From the NCBI RefSeq assembly GCF_002160825.1, contig NZ_NFLI01000012.1, positions 1 through 64,000 on the forward strand: 64,000 nt of DNA, written 5' to 3'. This DNA is from Lachnoclostridium sp. An131. Lineage in GTDB: Bacteria > Bacillota > Clostridia > Lachnospirales > Lachnospiraceae. Each line of letters starts with the position of its first letter. The first letter of the stretch is position 1. This document shows, piece after piece, positions 1-7,262 of this stretch. Below the pieces are notes generated by a model that ran no database searches, was not told the DNA's origin, and worked only from the letters and a program-made list of their open reading frames with translations. A program made the translations under genes and the position numbers.

Positions 1-133
1 CTGGCAATCTCTTTCCCGTTTACTGTTATAAATAGGTTTTGTTCTTTGAACAATTCTCTTTAGAATTTTCAAGGATTCTTAGCACTGTTCAGTTATCAAG
101 GTTCGCTGTGCATCTCTCAGACGCAACTTTGAC
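1..133 (-). other. rRNA operon leader (partial)
   Basis: Downstream of P2 the minus strand reads ACCTTGATAACTGAACA (86-102), a motif typical of clostridial rRNA leaders and spacers, followed by AT-rich leader. No mature 16S sequence is reached before position 1. The open frame at 39-239 on the other strand is a by-product of this non-coding DNA. Confidence 0.55.
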
Positions 134-162
134 ATTCTATCATGTCTGTTCCTGTTTGTCAA
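134..162 (-). promoter_or_regulatory. rRNA-type promoter P2
   Basis: Minus-strand TTGACA (157-162), 17-base spacer, TAGAAT (134-139). It lies about 100 bases downstream of P1, the spacing usual for tandem rRNA promoters in Gram-positive bacteria. Transcription would run to the left edge of the window. Confidence 0.7.
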
Positions 163-237
163 CAACTTTTTTAACTTTTTTTGAAGTTTTTGTTGTTTCC
201 TTTTCAAGAACTCGTTGTCCCTTGAGACAGCTTAGTT

Positions 238-266
238 AATTTACCACACTGGGAAACAAATGTCAA
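238..266 (-). promoter_or_regulatory. rRNA-type promoter P1
   Basis: On the minus strand TTGACA (261-266) and TAAATT (238-243) are separated by exactly 17 bases. It is the upstream member of a tandem pair that fires leftwards. The tandem layout plus the leader below it matches Firmicute rRNA operon promoters; the rRNA itself is outside the window. Confidence 0.65.
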
Positions 267-366
267 CAGTTTTTTTCATTTTTTTATTTTTTTATTTTGC
301 AGGAAATATTGAGAACCGCCTGGCTTTACTATCAATCTCAAAGACTGAGAAATTATGATATTATTA

Positions 367-1089
367 TCATTTCAAAGGATATAACTTAATCTTATTGATT
401 TTAGCTTTAAACTTATGCAAATCACTGCTTTTAAATCGTTTTCCATGTGCCGGGTAAATATACTCTGCGTTTTCGCTCAATAATACTTTCCATGAATTTT
501 CAAACTCTTTTTTATTTTCTATCCATATCGTTATCCTGTGTAGACTTGGCACACCATTCATAGCGGCATCTCCACAGAATATCATGTTTTTCACCCTTAA
601 AGAAATAGAGTCTGTCGTATGTCCTGGCGTAAATAATATTTTGCCAGACAACATCCTTTCTATTTCAGCAATATTATCTTTTGTTATACTAATCAGTCTA
701 TTTGCGTAGGTTTCATTTATTGCAGGAAAAAGATGTTTTCCTTTACCCACTATTTTCATAATGTAACAGAAGAGCAAAGCTAATCTGCTGCTGCACCCCC
801 CATTGAAAGAATTTTGCCCTTTGGCTAAAACTGAAAATGCCTTATCGCTTATAATACAAGTAATATTTAAATGTTTATCCAATACTTCTTTCAAAAAGCC
901 CGCGTGGTCATCATGAGCGTGTGTCAGAAAAATATATTTGACATCATCCCATGAAATTCCTTGTCGTTTCATAGATGAAGTACACTTCTGATAACTATTT
1001 TCATATCCAGTATCAATCATTACATACCCATCTTTAATTCGATAAAGATATGTATTCATAACTCTGTTCCCTACATTATATATTTTCAT
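367..1089 (-). CDS. Metallo-beta-lactamase-fold hydrolase
   Basis: A 240-residue MBL-fold protein. The metal-binding motif THAHDDHAG lies near residue 55 and further ligands are visible in TPGHTTDS, FCGDAA and YPAHGKR. The family hydrolyses thioesters, lactones, phosphodiesters or beta-lactams; nothing here fixes the substrate. The frame opens further upstream, but the ATG at 1089 is preceded by a GGAGAACATAT site and starts directly with the fold, so the upstream 58 codons are rejected. It is AT-rich compared with the chromosome to the right and lies between the rRNA promoters and the proposed left end of the mobile element, so it may belong to an older insertion. Confidence 0.75.
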   Translation of the reverse strand: MKIYNVGNRVMNTYLYRIKDGYVMIDTGYENSYQKCTSSMKRQGISWDDVKYIFLTHAHDDHAGFLKEVLDKHLNITCIISDKAFSVLAKGQNSFNGGCSSRLALLFCYIMKIVGKGKHLFPAINETYANRLISITKDNIAEIERMLSGKILFTPGHTTDSISLRVKNMIFCGDAAMNGVPSLHRITIWIENKKEFENSWKVLLSENAEYIYPAHGKRFKSSDLHKFKAKINKIKLYPLK

Positions 1090-1296
1090 ATATGTTCTCC
1101 TATGTTCTCCGGCAAATTCATACCTATCGCTTTTTACTTCCGTCCACGCTGTAGGTTTGGATTTTCCAGTAAATCCGACTTCTGTGCAATTCTTTTCCGC
1201 GCTCTCCCTCCCTGTCTGCCCGACAAATTGGAATTTGAATATCAGTAAATTATGACCTCTCAACAGAGGTTACAGTGTTTTAATAAAATCCTCCAA

Positions 1297-1308
1297 AAGC
1301 CTTGAAAA
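1297..1308. repeat. Candidate attL core
   Basis: The 12-mer AAGCCTTGAAAA occurs here and, in the same orientation, at 8637-8648 just beyond the integrase gene. Everything between the copies is typical of a mobilizable element. Joining the outer flanks (left of this copy, right of the other) recreates an imperfect dyad around the core, as expected for a tyrosine recombinase target. This is an inference from two short repeats. Confidence 0.45.
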
Positions 1309-1380
1309 TAAAGGATTTATCGCAATGTGTCTGCCTTATCTCTTTATACGGTTACACACAAGTTTACTCTTTCCCTCATT

Positions 1381-1407
1381 GCTCATAAGGGCAAATACAA
1401 GGGCAAG
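1381..1407 (+). repeat. Terminal repeat, left copy (possible integrase arm sites)
   Basis: The 27-base stretch contains two AAGGGCAA units and matches 8580-8606 at 25 positions. Both copies lie just inside the proposed att cores in direct orientation. Integrases of the Tn916 type bind such subterminal repeats with their N-terminal domain; that role is inferred. Confidence 0.5.
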
Positions 1408-1492
1408 AAAATCTCATAACAAGATATAACAAAGTGTGGCAATCGGAGAACTGTGATGTATGTGCGAATATATTATAACGGAGGATTTTTCA

Positions 1493-1870
1493 ATGGACAA
1501 GTACATTTACGATGATAAAAATGGTCTGTGGTATGAACTGCAAGGAGATTATTATATCCCATGTCTTATCTTACCAGCCGAAAAAGAACAGCCTATTGGT
1601 TTGTGGGGACAGCGGCACTTGCGGTATCTGAAAGAATACCGCCGAGCCACCTACATAACCTTGTTCACAAGCGGCAGACTGAACAATTACCTTGCTGACA
1701 TCGACAGGCAGGCGCAGGAACGCATGGAAAGGCTCACAGAGCAGATGAAACGGGTGCAGGGTATTACGGAGCAGTTAAAGGCGGAAAACGCTTTGGAATG
1801 GACACAGAGAATGAATAACATACGGGCGTGTGCAAAGGAGATTGTGGAAAAAGAAATCATCTTTGCATAA
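1493..1870 (+). CDS. tnpV: TnpV-like transposon protein
   Basis: A 125-residue protein with an N-terminal aromatic-rich part (MDKYIYDDKNGLWYELQGDY) followed by a charged helical region (residues 70-125). This pattern is that of TnpV, a small protein of unknown role carried by clostridial transposons. The ATG at 1493 has a GGAGG site 8 bases upstream; the frame opens earlier without a ribosome site. It is the first gene inside the proposed left end, and a strong terminator follows directly. Its job in transposition is not established. Confidence 0.65.
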   Translation: MDKYIYDDKNGLWYELQGDYYIPCLILPAEKEQPIGLWGQRHLRYLKEYRRATYITLFTSGRLNNYLADIDRQAQERMERLTEQMKRVQGITEQLKAENALEWTQRMNNIRACAKEIVEKEIIFA

Positions 1871-1874
1871 GAAG

Positions 1875-1909
1875 ACAGCGGTAGGATTTAGTTTTCCTAC
1901 CGCTGTTTC
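1875..1909. terminator. Intrinsic terminator after tnpV
   Basis: Perfect 12-base stem ACAGCGGTAGGA / TCCTACCGCTGT with a short loop, at 1875-1906, then TTTCA. It separates tnpV from the arsenic promoter. Confidence 0.8.
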
Positions 1910-1929
1910 ACTTAAATCAAAAAAATATA

Positions 1930-1958
1930 TTGACATTTTTCTATGTGTTGCATATAAT
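1930..1958 (+). promoter_or_regulatory. Promoter of the ars operon
   Basis: Consensus TTGACA (1930-1935), 17-base spacer and TATAAT (1953-1958), about 40 bases before the arsR start. Confidence 0.85.
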
Positions 1959-1967
1959 AACACATAG
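1941..1967. promoter_or_regulatory. ArsR operator candidate
   Basis: Perfect 9-base inverted repeat CTATGTGTT / AACACATAG (1941-1949 and 1959-1967) centred on the -10 box. A dimeric ArsR repressor bound here would block RNA polymerase. The binding protein is inferred from the adjacent gene. Confidence 0.75.
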
Positions 1968-1997
1968 ACATTTATCTATAGGAGGTGATTGAGAGAG

Positions 1998-2306
1998 ATG
2001 GATGAAAAAAGAATTGCGGCAATTTTCAAAGCGTTTTGTGATGAAAACCGCATTAGGATTATAAAACTGCTGCGTTCAGGTGAAAAATGTGCTTGCAAGT
2101 TGCTAGAAGAAATCAATGTCACGCAGCCTACGCTTTCCCACCATATGAAAATTCTTTGTGACGCTGAAATAGTTGTCGGGCGCAAAGAGGGAAAATGGAC
2201 ACACTATTCTATTTCAGAAAAAGGTGTGGAGCAGGCAAAAGAATGTTTGCGGCAGTTGACAACACTTGATGTTGAAAGCGAAAACAAGTCGTGCTGTGAA
2301 AAGTGA
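1998..2306 (+). CDS. arsR: ArsR-family metalloregulatory repressor
   Basis: A 102-residue winged-helix repressor. The cysteine pair C31-A-C33 (GEKCACKLL) matches the ELCVCDL-type arsenite site of ArsR proteins, and the recognition helix follows (TQPTLSHHMKIL). Two more cysteines close the protein (C99, C100). Binding of As(III) or Sb(III) would release it from the dyad overlapping its own promoter. I choose the ATG at 1998, 9 bases after GGAGGTGA, rather than the TTG at 1989, which abuts that site. It heads the resistance operon. Confidence 0.9.
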   Translation: MDEKRIAAIFKAFCDENRIRIIKLLRSGEKCACKLLEEINVTQPTLSHHMKILCDAEIVVGRKEGKWTHYSISEKGVEQAKECLRQLTTLDVESENKSCCEK

Positions 2307-2394
2307 GGAAGTTTATTGATTGCTTTTCCGCACGGCTTATATTCGGGACGATAAATCGACATATTTCAATATAACTATATGAAAGGGGCTTTTT

Positions 2395-3408
2395 ATGGAG
2401 ACACTAAAAACAATTTGGGACTTTTTTCAAAATGAAGTCCTTGGTATGAACTGGCTGAATCGCCTCATTGAAACATTTTTGAACGCTTGCGGTTTAGATA
2501 CCACGGGCAAAATAGGAGGAAGTGTTCAGTTTTTCATCTATGATACTGTAAAAATTATGGTACTGCTCGGCGTTTTGATTTTGATTATCTCGTATATTCA
2601 AAGTTATTTCCCGCCCGAAAGAGCTAAAAAGATACTCGGCAGATTTCACGGAATATGGGCGAATATCATCGCCGCTCTGCTCGGTACGGTAACACCGTTT
2701 TGCTCGTGTTCTTCCATTCCGTTGTTTATCGGGTTTACAAGCGCAGGTTTGCCGCTTGGCGTTACATTCTCCTTTTTGATTTCTTCGCCGATGGTTGACC
2801 TCGGAAGCCTTGTCTTACTGATGAGTATTTTCGGCTGGAAAGTTGCTGTTTTATATGTAATATTCGGTTTGGTAATCGCTGTGGCTGGCGGAACGCTAAT
2901 TGAAAAGTTGCACCTCGATAATCAAGTGGAAGAATATATCCGAAACGGTCACTCGATTGATGTTCCGCAGGAGGAACTGCATTTCAAAGACCGTATGAAA
3001 TTTGCGTGGGAACAGGTTGTTGAAACCGCTAAAAAGGTTGCTCCTTATGTTCTGATCGGCGTGGGCATTGGTGCTTTCATTCACAACTGGATTCCTGAAG
3101 AATTTATTGTCAAAGCACTTGGCGAAAATAATCCGTTTGGCGTAATTCTTGCTACGATAGTCGGTATTCCGATGTATGCGGATATTTTCGGTACAATTCC
3201 GATTGCAGAAGCCCTGCTTGCAAAAGGTGCTTTGCTCGGCGTTGTCCTTTCCTTTATGATGGGCGTTACTACGCTTTCGCTCCCTTCAATGATTATGCTT
3301 CGCAAGGCGGTCAAACCGAAACTGCTTGGTATTTTCATTGGAATATGTGCTGCTGGTATTATTATTGTAGGCTATCTTTTCAACGCAATACAATATTTAA
3401 TTGTTTAA
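2395..3408 (+). CDS. arsP: ArsP-type permease (DUF318 family)
   Basis: A 337-residue polytopic membrane protein with about eight hydrophobic segments and a hydrophilic loop near residues 180-205. The diagnostic motif TPFCSCSSIPLF (C103, C105) is that of ArsP/DUF318 permeases. Characterised ArsP members export trivalent organoarsenicals; others in the family are of unknown specificity. The gene has its own GAAAGGGG site and lies between arsR and the thioredoxin-like gene, so it is the only transporter in this cassette. Whether it moves inorganic arsenite cannot be read from the sequence. Confidence 0.8.
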   Translation: METLKTIWDFFQNEVLGMNWLNRLIETFLNACGLDTTGKIGGSVQFFIYDTVKIMVLLGVLILIISYIQSYFPPERAKKILGRFHGIWANIIAALLGTVTPFCSCSSIPLFIGFTSAGLPLGVTFSFLISSPMVDLGSLVLLMSIFGWKVAVLYVIFGLVIAVAGGTLIEKLHLDNQVEEYIRNGHSIDVPQEELHFKDRMKFAWEQVVETAKKVAPYVLIGVGIGAFIHNWIPEEFIVKALGENNPFGVILATIVGIPMYADIFGTIPIAEALLAKGALLGVVLSFMMGVTTLSLPSMIMLRKAVKPKLLGIFIGICAAGIIIVGYLFNAIQYLIV

Positions 3409-3426
3409 TTTTAGGAGGTTATTATT

Positions 3427-3804
3427 ATGGCATTATTTAACTTTGGAAAGAAAAAGGAAGAAGAAAAGAAAACACCTGCTTGCGCTTGTAGCTGCGGTTG
3501 TGCTGCCAGCGAAGCAGAAAGCATTACAAACGATTGCTGTCCTGATTTGAAAGAGGGAGAAATCTGCTGTATCAAAGTGTTGGCAGGTTGTAAATCCTGT
3601 CACGAACAATTTGAATACACAAAGCAGGCAGTAAAGGATATGGGACTTTCCGTAGAGGTCGAATACATTACCGATATGCAGAAAGTAATGGAATACGGTG
3701 TTATGAGTATGCCTGCCCTTGTTGTCAACGAAAAGGTTGTTGCTATGGGTAAGGTTTTGAAAGCTGCTGATGTGGTTGCTCTGCTGCACAAGCTGGGGTT
3801 TTAA
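3427..3804 (+). CDS. Thioredoxin-like redox protein with cysteine-rich tail
   Basis: A 125-residue protein. Residues 46-125 form a small thioredoxin/glutaredoxin-like fold with CKSC (C55, C58) and a cis-proline loop (MSMPALVV). The N-terminal 40 residues are a lysine/glutamate stretch then a cysteine cluster (C19, C21, C23, C25, C37, C38), which could bind metal. AGGAGG stands 7 bases before the ATG. It lies 2 bases before arsC, so a role as electron donor to ArsC or as carrier to the permease is likely but inferred. Confidence 0.75.
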   Translation: MALFNFGKKKEEEKKTPACACSCGCAASEAESITNDCCPDLKEGEICCIKVLAGCKSCHEQFEYTKQAVKDMGLSVEVEYITDMQKVMEYGVMSMPALVVNEKVVAMGKVLKAADVVALLHKLGF

Positions 3805-3806
3805 CG

Positions 3807-4199
3807 ATGGATAAGAAAAAGGTAGCCTTTATTTGTGTGCATAACTCCTGCCGCAGTCAGATTGCAGAAGCACTTGGAAAACATTTGGCGGGAGATAAGT
3901 TTGATTTCTATTCTGCCGGAACAGAAACAAAATCACAAATCAATCAGGACGCTGTGCGGCTTATGAAACAGCTTTATGGGATAGATATGGAGCAAAGCCA
4001 GTATAGCAAGACGATTGATAAAATCCCTACGCCCGATATTGCGATTTCAATGGGGTGTGATGTCGGTTGTCCCTATATCGGTAGAGCGTTTGATGATAAT
4101 TGGGGACTTCCCGATCCGACGGGCAAAAGTGATGAATGTTTTATACAGGTCATTGAGAGAATATCTCAAAAAATAAAAGACTTGAAATTAGAAAAGTAA
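3807..4199 (+). CDS. arsC: Arsenate reductase, thioredoxin-coupled type
   Basis: A 130-residue protein of the low-molecular-weight tyrosine phosphatase fold. The P-loop C10-VHNSC-R16 is the CX5R nucleophile motif, and C84 and C88 (MGCDVGCP) supply the disulfide relay of the thioredoxin-dependent ArsC family; DPTG provides the acid. It reduces As(V) to As(III). The length is normal. It starts 2 bases after the redox protein, pointing to translational coupling. Confidence 0.9.
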   Translation: MDKKKVAFICVHNSCRSQIAEALGKHLAGDKFDFYSAGTETKSQINQDAVRLMKQLYGIDMEQSQYSKTIDKIPTPDIAISMGCDVGCPYIGRAFDDNWGLPDPTGKSDECFIQVIERISQKIKDLKLEK

Positions 4200-4200
4200 C

Positions 4201-4368
4201 ATGAAAGCCACAGAATGGATATATTGCCCTATCTGCGGCAATAAAACTCGCACAATGATACGGGAAGATACAGAATTAAGAAACTTCCCTCTCTACTGTC
4301 CGAAGTGCAAAAAGGAAACAAGCATCAATGCTCAGGATATGAAAGTCACGCTTGCAGAACACAAATAA
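4201..4368 (+). CDS. Small zinc-ribbon protein (cysteine-rich KTR type)
   Basis: A 55-residue protein starting one base after the arsC stop. Two CxxC knuckles are visible: YCPICGNKTR near residues 8-17 and YCPKCKKET near residues 32-40. This matches the cysteine-rich KTR-domain proteins often found in Firmicute mobile elements, whose function is unknown. A structural zinc ribbon is the obvious reading. It may be translated by coupling to arsC. Confidence 0.7.
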   Translation: MKATEWIYCPICGNKTRTMIREDTELRNFPLYCPKCKKETSINAQDMKVTLAEHK

Positions 4369-4381
4369 GATTTTTATGTAT

Positions 4382-4416
4382 GCCGCCGCATGGGTGATAC
4401 CATAGCGGCGGTTTTT
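4382..4416 (+). terminator. Terminator of the ars operon
   Basis: CCGCCGC(ATGG) pairs with CCAT(A)GCGGCGG, followed by TTTTT (4412-4416). It sits between the convergent zinc ribbon and relaxase genes. Confidence 0.8.
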
Positions 4417-4421
4417 CGTGC

Positions 4422-5858
4422 CTATCGGCTGTCTCTGTCAAAGGATTTCTTTCTCTGTCTCGGCTGGTTTCTCTGCTTACCCTCCGCCTGAAGCTGACGC
4501 AGGCGTTTCAGCACGCTCTCTCGTTCAGGCGGCTTTGCCTGCTCTTTTTTGGCGGGTTTCTGTTTTTCCCTGACCTGTTGCTCCCATGCGGCAAGGTCAC
4601 GATTGAACTGCTCCACAACAGCCTCCGCCTTACGGTAGGTTGCCATGTACGCCTGCACATCGGGATAACCGTCCTCTTTCAGAACATCGGGCAGTTTATC
4701 CAGCTTTTCAGCGATTTCCTTTTCTGTCCGCTGTATCTGCTCTGTGAGCGCCTTGCGCTCCTTACCCTTGAAAATCCCTTTTGTATCGGCAAGCTGTTGT
4801 TTCAGCTTCGGAAGTACCGTATCCTGCAAATGCCGGATTTCTTTCGCCTTATCCTGCGCCTTTATCATCAGCTTTTGCATGGTACGGAACTCTGCCATAT
4901 CTATTTCAAGGACAGGCTTCGGCGGCATATCGTGTTCACGGATTAAGTTTTGCAGGAAGTCCTTAGCCTTGTTTACGATACTGCGGAACAGACCCGGCAG
5001 CCAGCCCTTGCTTTTGATAGACTGGCTCGCCTTTTCGTGTATCTCTGTCTGCTTGACTTCTAAAATCTTTGCTTCGGAGATACCTGATAATAACGCCATA
5101 TCCGCTGTCCTGTTCCATTCCTGCCTTGCGGCATTATCGGCTTTGATTTCGTCCTCTTTGGGATTATTTTTGCCGATTTTCTTGGCCGGAAGATAGACGC
5201 TGTTTTTATCAAATACCTTTAAGTGCTGCTCAGGATCGGAGATATGGCAGTTAATAAGTTCTGTATACACTTCCTTTATCTCTCGGAGAAAAGGCTCTCC
5301 CTTAAAGCGTGTATCTTTGGTAGTAAACAGATGGCTTTCGTATACCTCGCCTTTTTTGATGACGGTACAGCCTTTCCGTATCTGCCCGTCCTCCCCCGTG
5401 ATTTCCTTTTTGGTGCGGACACGCTTTCCAGTCTCGTCAAAGAACACGCTGCGGGAAGCAACCTTTACATCAGGTTCGGGGAGCAACCTCCTCTCGCTGA
5501 AAATCAGATGGATATGATAATTTGTCTTGCGCTTGTTGTGGTGGAGGGCGGACACGCACTCCACACCGTACCGCCTGCGGAACTCCTCTGTAAAGTCCGT
5601 GAGTACCTGCTGCGGCTCGTATTGCGTATAGATTTCGGGCAAGGCGATAATCAGTTCCCTTGCTTCGATACATTTGCCCTCTGTGCCGCTGCGCTGAAAC
5701 TCCTGCTGGCTTTCCCTTGCAAGGTTGCTCCAAAAGGTGCTGTCGGCGGTGCGGTAGGTGGCATAGAGATTTTCCTGCCTTGCATGGCTTGTAATATACG
5801 ATATTCGCCCTTTGACATTGGGCAGTTTTGACATCTGGATAAAACTGTGTCTCGGCAT
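4422..5858 (-). CDS. mobA: MobA/MobL-family relaxase (MOBQ)
   Basis: A 478-residue relaxase. The N-terminal domain has the likely nicking tyrosine (Y21 in RISYITSH) and the histidine metal site NYHIHLIF (H115, H117). The C-terminal 200 residues are charged and helical with a strongly basic tail (RQRKKSFDRDSR). Such enzymes nick oriT and pilot single-stranded DNA into a conjugation pore supplied by another element. No pore or coupling gene is visible nearby, so the element is mobilizable rather than self-transmissible. A hairpin-rich region with a nic-like site lies directly upstream. Confidence 0.9.
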   Translation of the reverse strand: MPRHSFIQMSKLPNVKGRISYITSHARQENLYATYRTADSTFWSNLARESQQEFQRSGTEGKCIEARELIIALPEIYTQYEPQQVLTDFTEEFRRRYGVECVSALHHNKRKTNYHIHLIFSERRLLPEPDVKVASRSVFFDETGKRVRTKKEITGEDGQIRKGCTVIKKGEVYESHLFTTKDTRFKGEPFLREIKEVYTELINCHISDPEQHLKVFDKNSVYLPAKKIGKNNPKEDEIKADNAARQEWNRTADMALLSGISEAKILEVKQTEIHEKASQSIKSKGWLPGLFRSIVNKAKDFLQNLIREHDMPPKPVLEIDMAEFRTMQKLMIKAQDKAKEIRHLQDTVLPKLKQQLADTKGIFKGKERKALTEQIQRTEKEIAEKLDKLPDVLKEDGYPDVQAYMATYRKAEAVVEQFNRDLAAWEQQVREKQKPAKKEQAKPPERESVLKRLRQLQAEGKQRNQPRQRKKSFDRDSR

Positions 5859-5901
5859 ACATCATCTCCGTTTTCTGTTGTCAAGGTGCGTCCTTTTTTT
5901 G

Positions 5902-6043
5902 CAACCGTTTACGGTTGTGGCTGTCGCTGCGGCAGCGGTGACAGCCCCGTATCATACGCCGCAGGCGGTTGATACGGAAGCCCCCTGCAAGGGCGAAATA
6001 CCCGGAGTACAAATCGAAGATTTGTGCGAGGGGTGTATTTCGC
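5902..6043 (-). other. Candidate oriT region
   Basis: A ladder of inverted repeats upstream of the relaxase: CAACCGT/ACGGTTG (5902-5917), an imperfect CTGTC/GACAG hairpin (5920-5944), TATCA/TGATA (5951-5975) and ACAAATC/GATTTGT (6009-6025). On the minus strand the last hairpin is followed by GGGTATTTCGCCCTTG (5988-6003), which resembles the MOBQ layout of hairpin, short spacer and GGTAAGTGCGCCCT. A 9-base outer repeat (5993-6001 / 6035-6043) encloses it. The exact nick site is not proven. Confidence 0.6.
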
Positions 6044-6092
6044 TCTCAAACGCCGAGGGCTTAGGGTTACTTTCCGAAAAGAGAATGGATGG

Positions 6093-6308
6093 TCATTCCA
6101 CTCTGCGGACATCATCGGGCTTCAGAAGATTTCTTCCCTGATTGACCGTCAGAAACCGTTCCAGCGTGTCCCTGCGGATAATGGTCTTGCGCCCCACTTT
6201 GAGGACGGGCAGCTTTCCCCATTCCACCAGCTTCCGCATGGTGTTCCTGCCGATACCCGTACATTCTGCGGCTTCCTCTATGGTAAGTCCCATTTTGACT
6301 GCGCTCAT
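6093..6308 (-). CDS. xis: Excisionase-like helix-turn-helix protein
   Basis: A 71-residue protein with a MerR/excisionase-type helix-turn-helix (LTIEEAAECTGIGRNTMRKLVEWGKLPVLKVGRKTIIR), of the length of Tn916-type Xis proteins. It would bend the attachment DNA and steer the integrase toward excision. The ATG follows AAAAGGAGG. It is transcribed divergently from the XRE regulator, from a consensus promoter that carries copies of a shared operator sequence. Confidence 0.8.
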   Translation of the reverse strand: MSAVKMGLTIEEAAECTGIGRNTMRKLVEWGKLPVLKVGRKTIIRRDTLERFLTVNQGRNLLKPDDVRRVE

Positions 6309-6329
6309 TCTATCAACCTCCTTTTAGAA

Positions 6330-6450
6330 TACTCATTTTGCAACTACTGTTTTATCATTATACTTATTCTGCCATCTCTTGTCAACCTATTTTGCAACCA
6401 TTCATAGTTTATTTACAACTTTCATTGAGATAAAGGTTGCAAAATAAGTA
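6330..6450. promoter_or_regulatory. Three operator copies between divergent promoters
   Basis: The 10-mer GTTGCAAAAT occurs three times: minus strand at 6335-6344 and 6389-6398, plus strand at 6436-6445. Two copies extend to GTTGCAAAATRAGTA. They flank the xis promoter and cover the -35 of the XRE promoter, which is the arrangement of a phage-like control switch. Confidence 0.65.
6357..6385 (-). promoter_or_regulatory. Promoter toward xis and mobA
   Basis: Minus-strand TTGACA (6380-6385), 17-base spacer, TATAAT (6357-6362), a perfect consensus. Confidence 0.85.
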
Positions 6451-6465
6451 TCGGCGTGTTATACT
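6437..6465 (+). promoter_or_regulatory. Promoter toward the XRE regulator
   Basis: TTGCAA (6437-6442), 17-base spacer, TATACT (6460-6465). The -35 box lies inside an operator copy. Confidence 0.75.
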
Positions 6466-6489
6466 GATACCAGTCAGGAGGTGAACACC

Positions 6490-7155
6490 TTGAAAAAAGA
6501 AACCACATTCACCGCAAAACAGGTCGGTAGGAGGATTAAGGAACGCCGCACAGAGTTAAACATTACCATGCCGGAACTTGGCAGGCGTGTAGGCGTGAAC
6601 AAATCCACCATTCAGCGGTATGAAGCGGACGGAGTTGATCCGAAGCGCACAATGGTTATCAACGGTCTTGCGGAAGCGTTGCTCACAACTCCCGAATGGC
6701 TGACAGGTCTTTCCGATGATAAGGAATATGACACCTATACTCTTTGCCAGCGGGATATTGAGGAACACATCAGGAAATATCTGGACACAGTTTCCTATAC
6801 AGTAAAGGGCGAGCCGCACCAGCAGCTTCTCACGACATTTCTCGGCAAGATGGTTGACCTGTATACGGTTATGACCTGCTACTTTGCTGATGCTATGGAG
6901 GAAGTTGACCGTGTGGCGGAGGACAAAGGGCTGAAAGAGTCTCTTGGACGGTACGCCATAGAGTCCGGGGCAATCATGGAACAGGTATACCGCAAGAAGA
7001 TGGAAGTACCGATTGAGGATATGAAACGGTTTTTAGACGGGATTTTACATATCCACGATGAGGGGCGCACAAGAATGTCGATGGGCGCACTTTTCGGGAT
7101 AGTGGAGGAAGCCGAAGAAAGGCTTTCCGAAAAAGAAAATTCCGTGGCACCTTGA
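6490..7155 (+). CDS. XRE-family regulator of the element
   Basis: A 221-residue protein with an N-terminal helix-turn-helix (KERRTELNITMPELGRRVGVNKSTIQRYEADG, about residues 17-50) and a C-terminal helical region of unknown type. AGGAGG at 6476-6481 lies 8 bases before the TTG at 6490, which I take as start; the GTG at 6481 overlaps that site. It is divergent from xis and next to the integrase, so it is likely the switch protein acting on the GTTGCAAAAT sites. Ligand or inducer is not visible. Confidence 0.8.
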   Translation: MKKETTFTAKQVGRRIKERRTELNITMPELGRRVGVNKSTIQRYEADGVDPKRTMVINGLAEALLTTPEWLTGLSDDKEYDTYTLCQRDIEEHIRKYLDTVSYTVKGEPHQQLLTTFLGKMVDLYTVMTCYFADAMEEVDRVAEDKGLKESLGRYAIESGAIMEQVYRKKMEVPIEDMKRFLDGILHIHDEGRTRMSMGALFGIVEEAEERLSEKENSVAP

Positions 7156-7262
7156 CAAGTAAAGACGCCAGTTGACTTTCACTGGCGGAAGTGACACAAT
7201 TACTTTACGCACACCATATGTCACAGTCCCGATTGCCACGGATAGAAAGGAGTTTTTTATCT

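Larger units (their letters stand above)
1090..1492. other. Intergenic stretch with proposed left element end
   Basis: About 400 bases without a convincing gene. It contains the proposed att core copy at 1297-1308 and a 27-base repeat at 1381-1407 that recurs at the other end of the element (8580-8606). The rest is AT-rich with no clear promoter that I can defend. Confidence 0.5.

Noticed and set aside
39-239. A 66-codon frame at the left edge
   Set aside because: It crosses the rRNA promoter P2 and leader and has no ribosome site.
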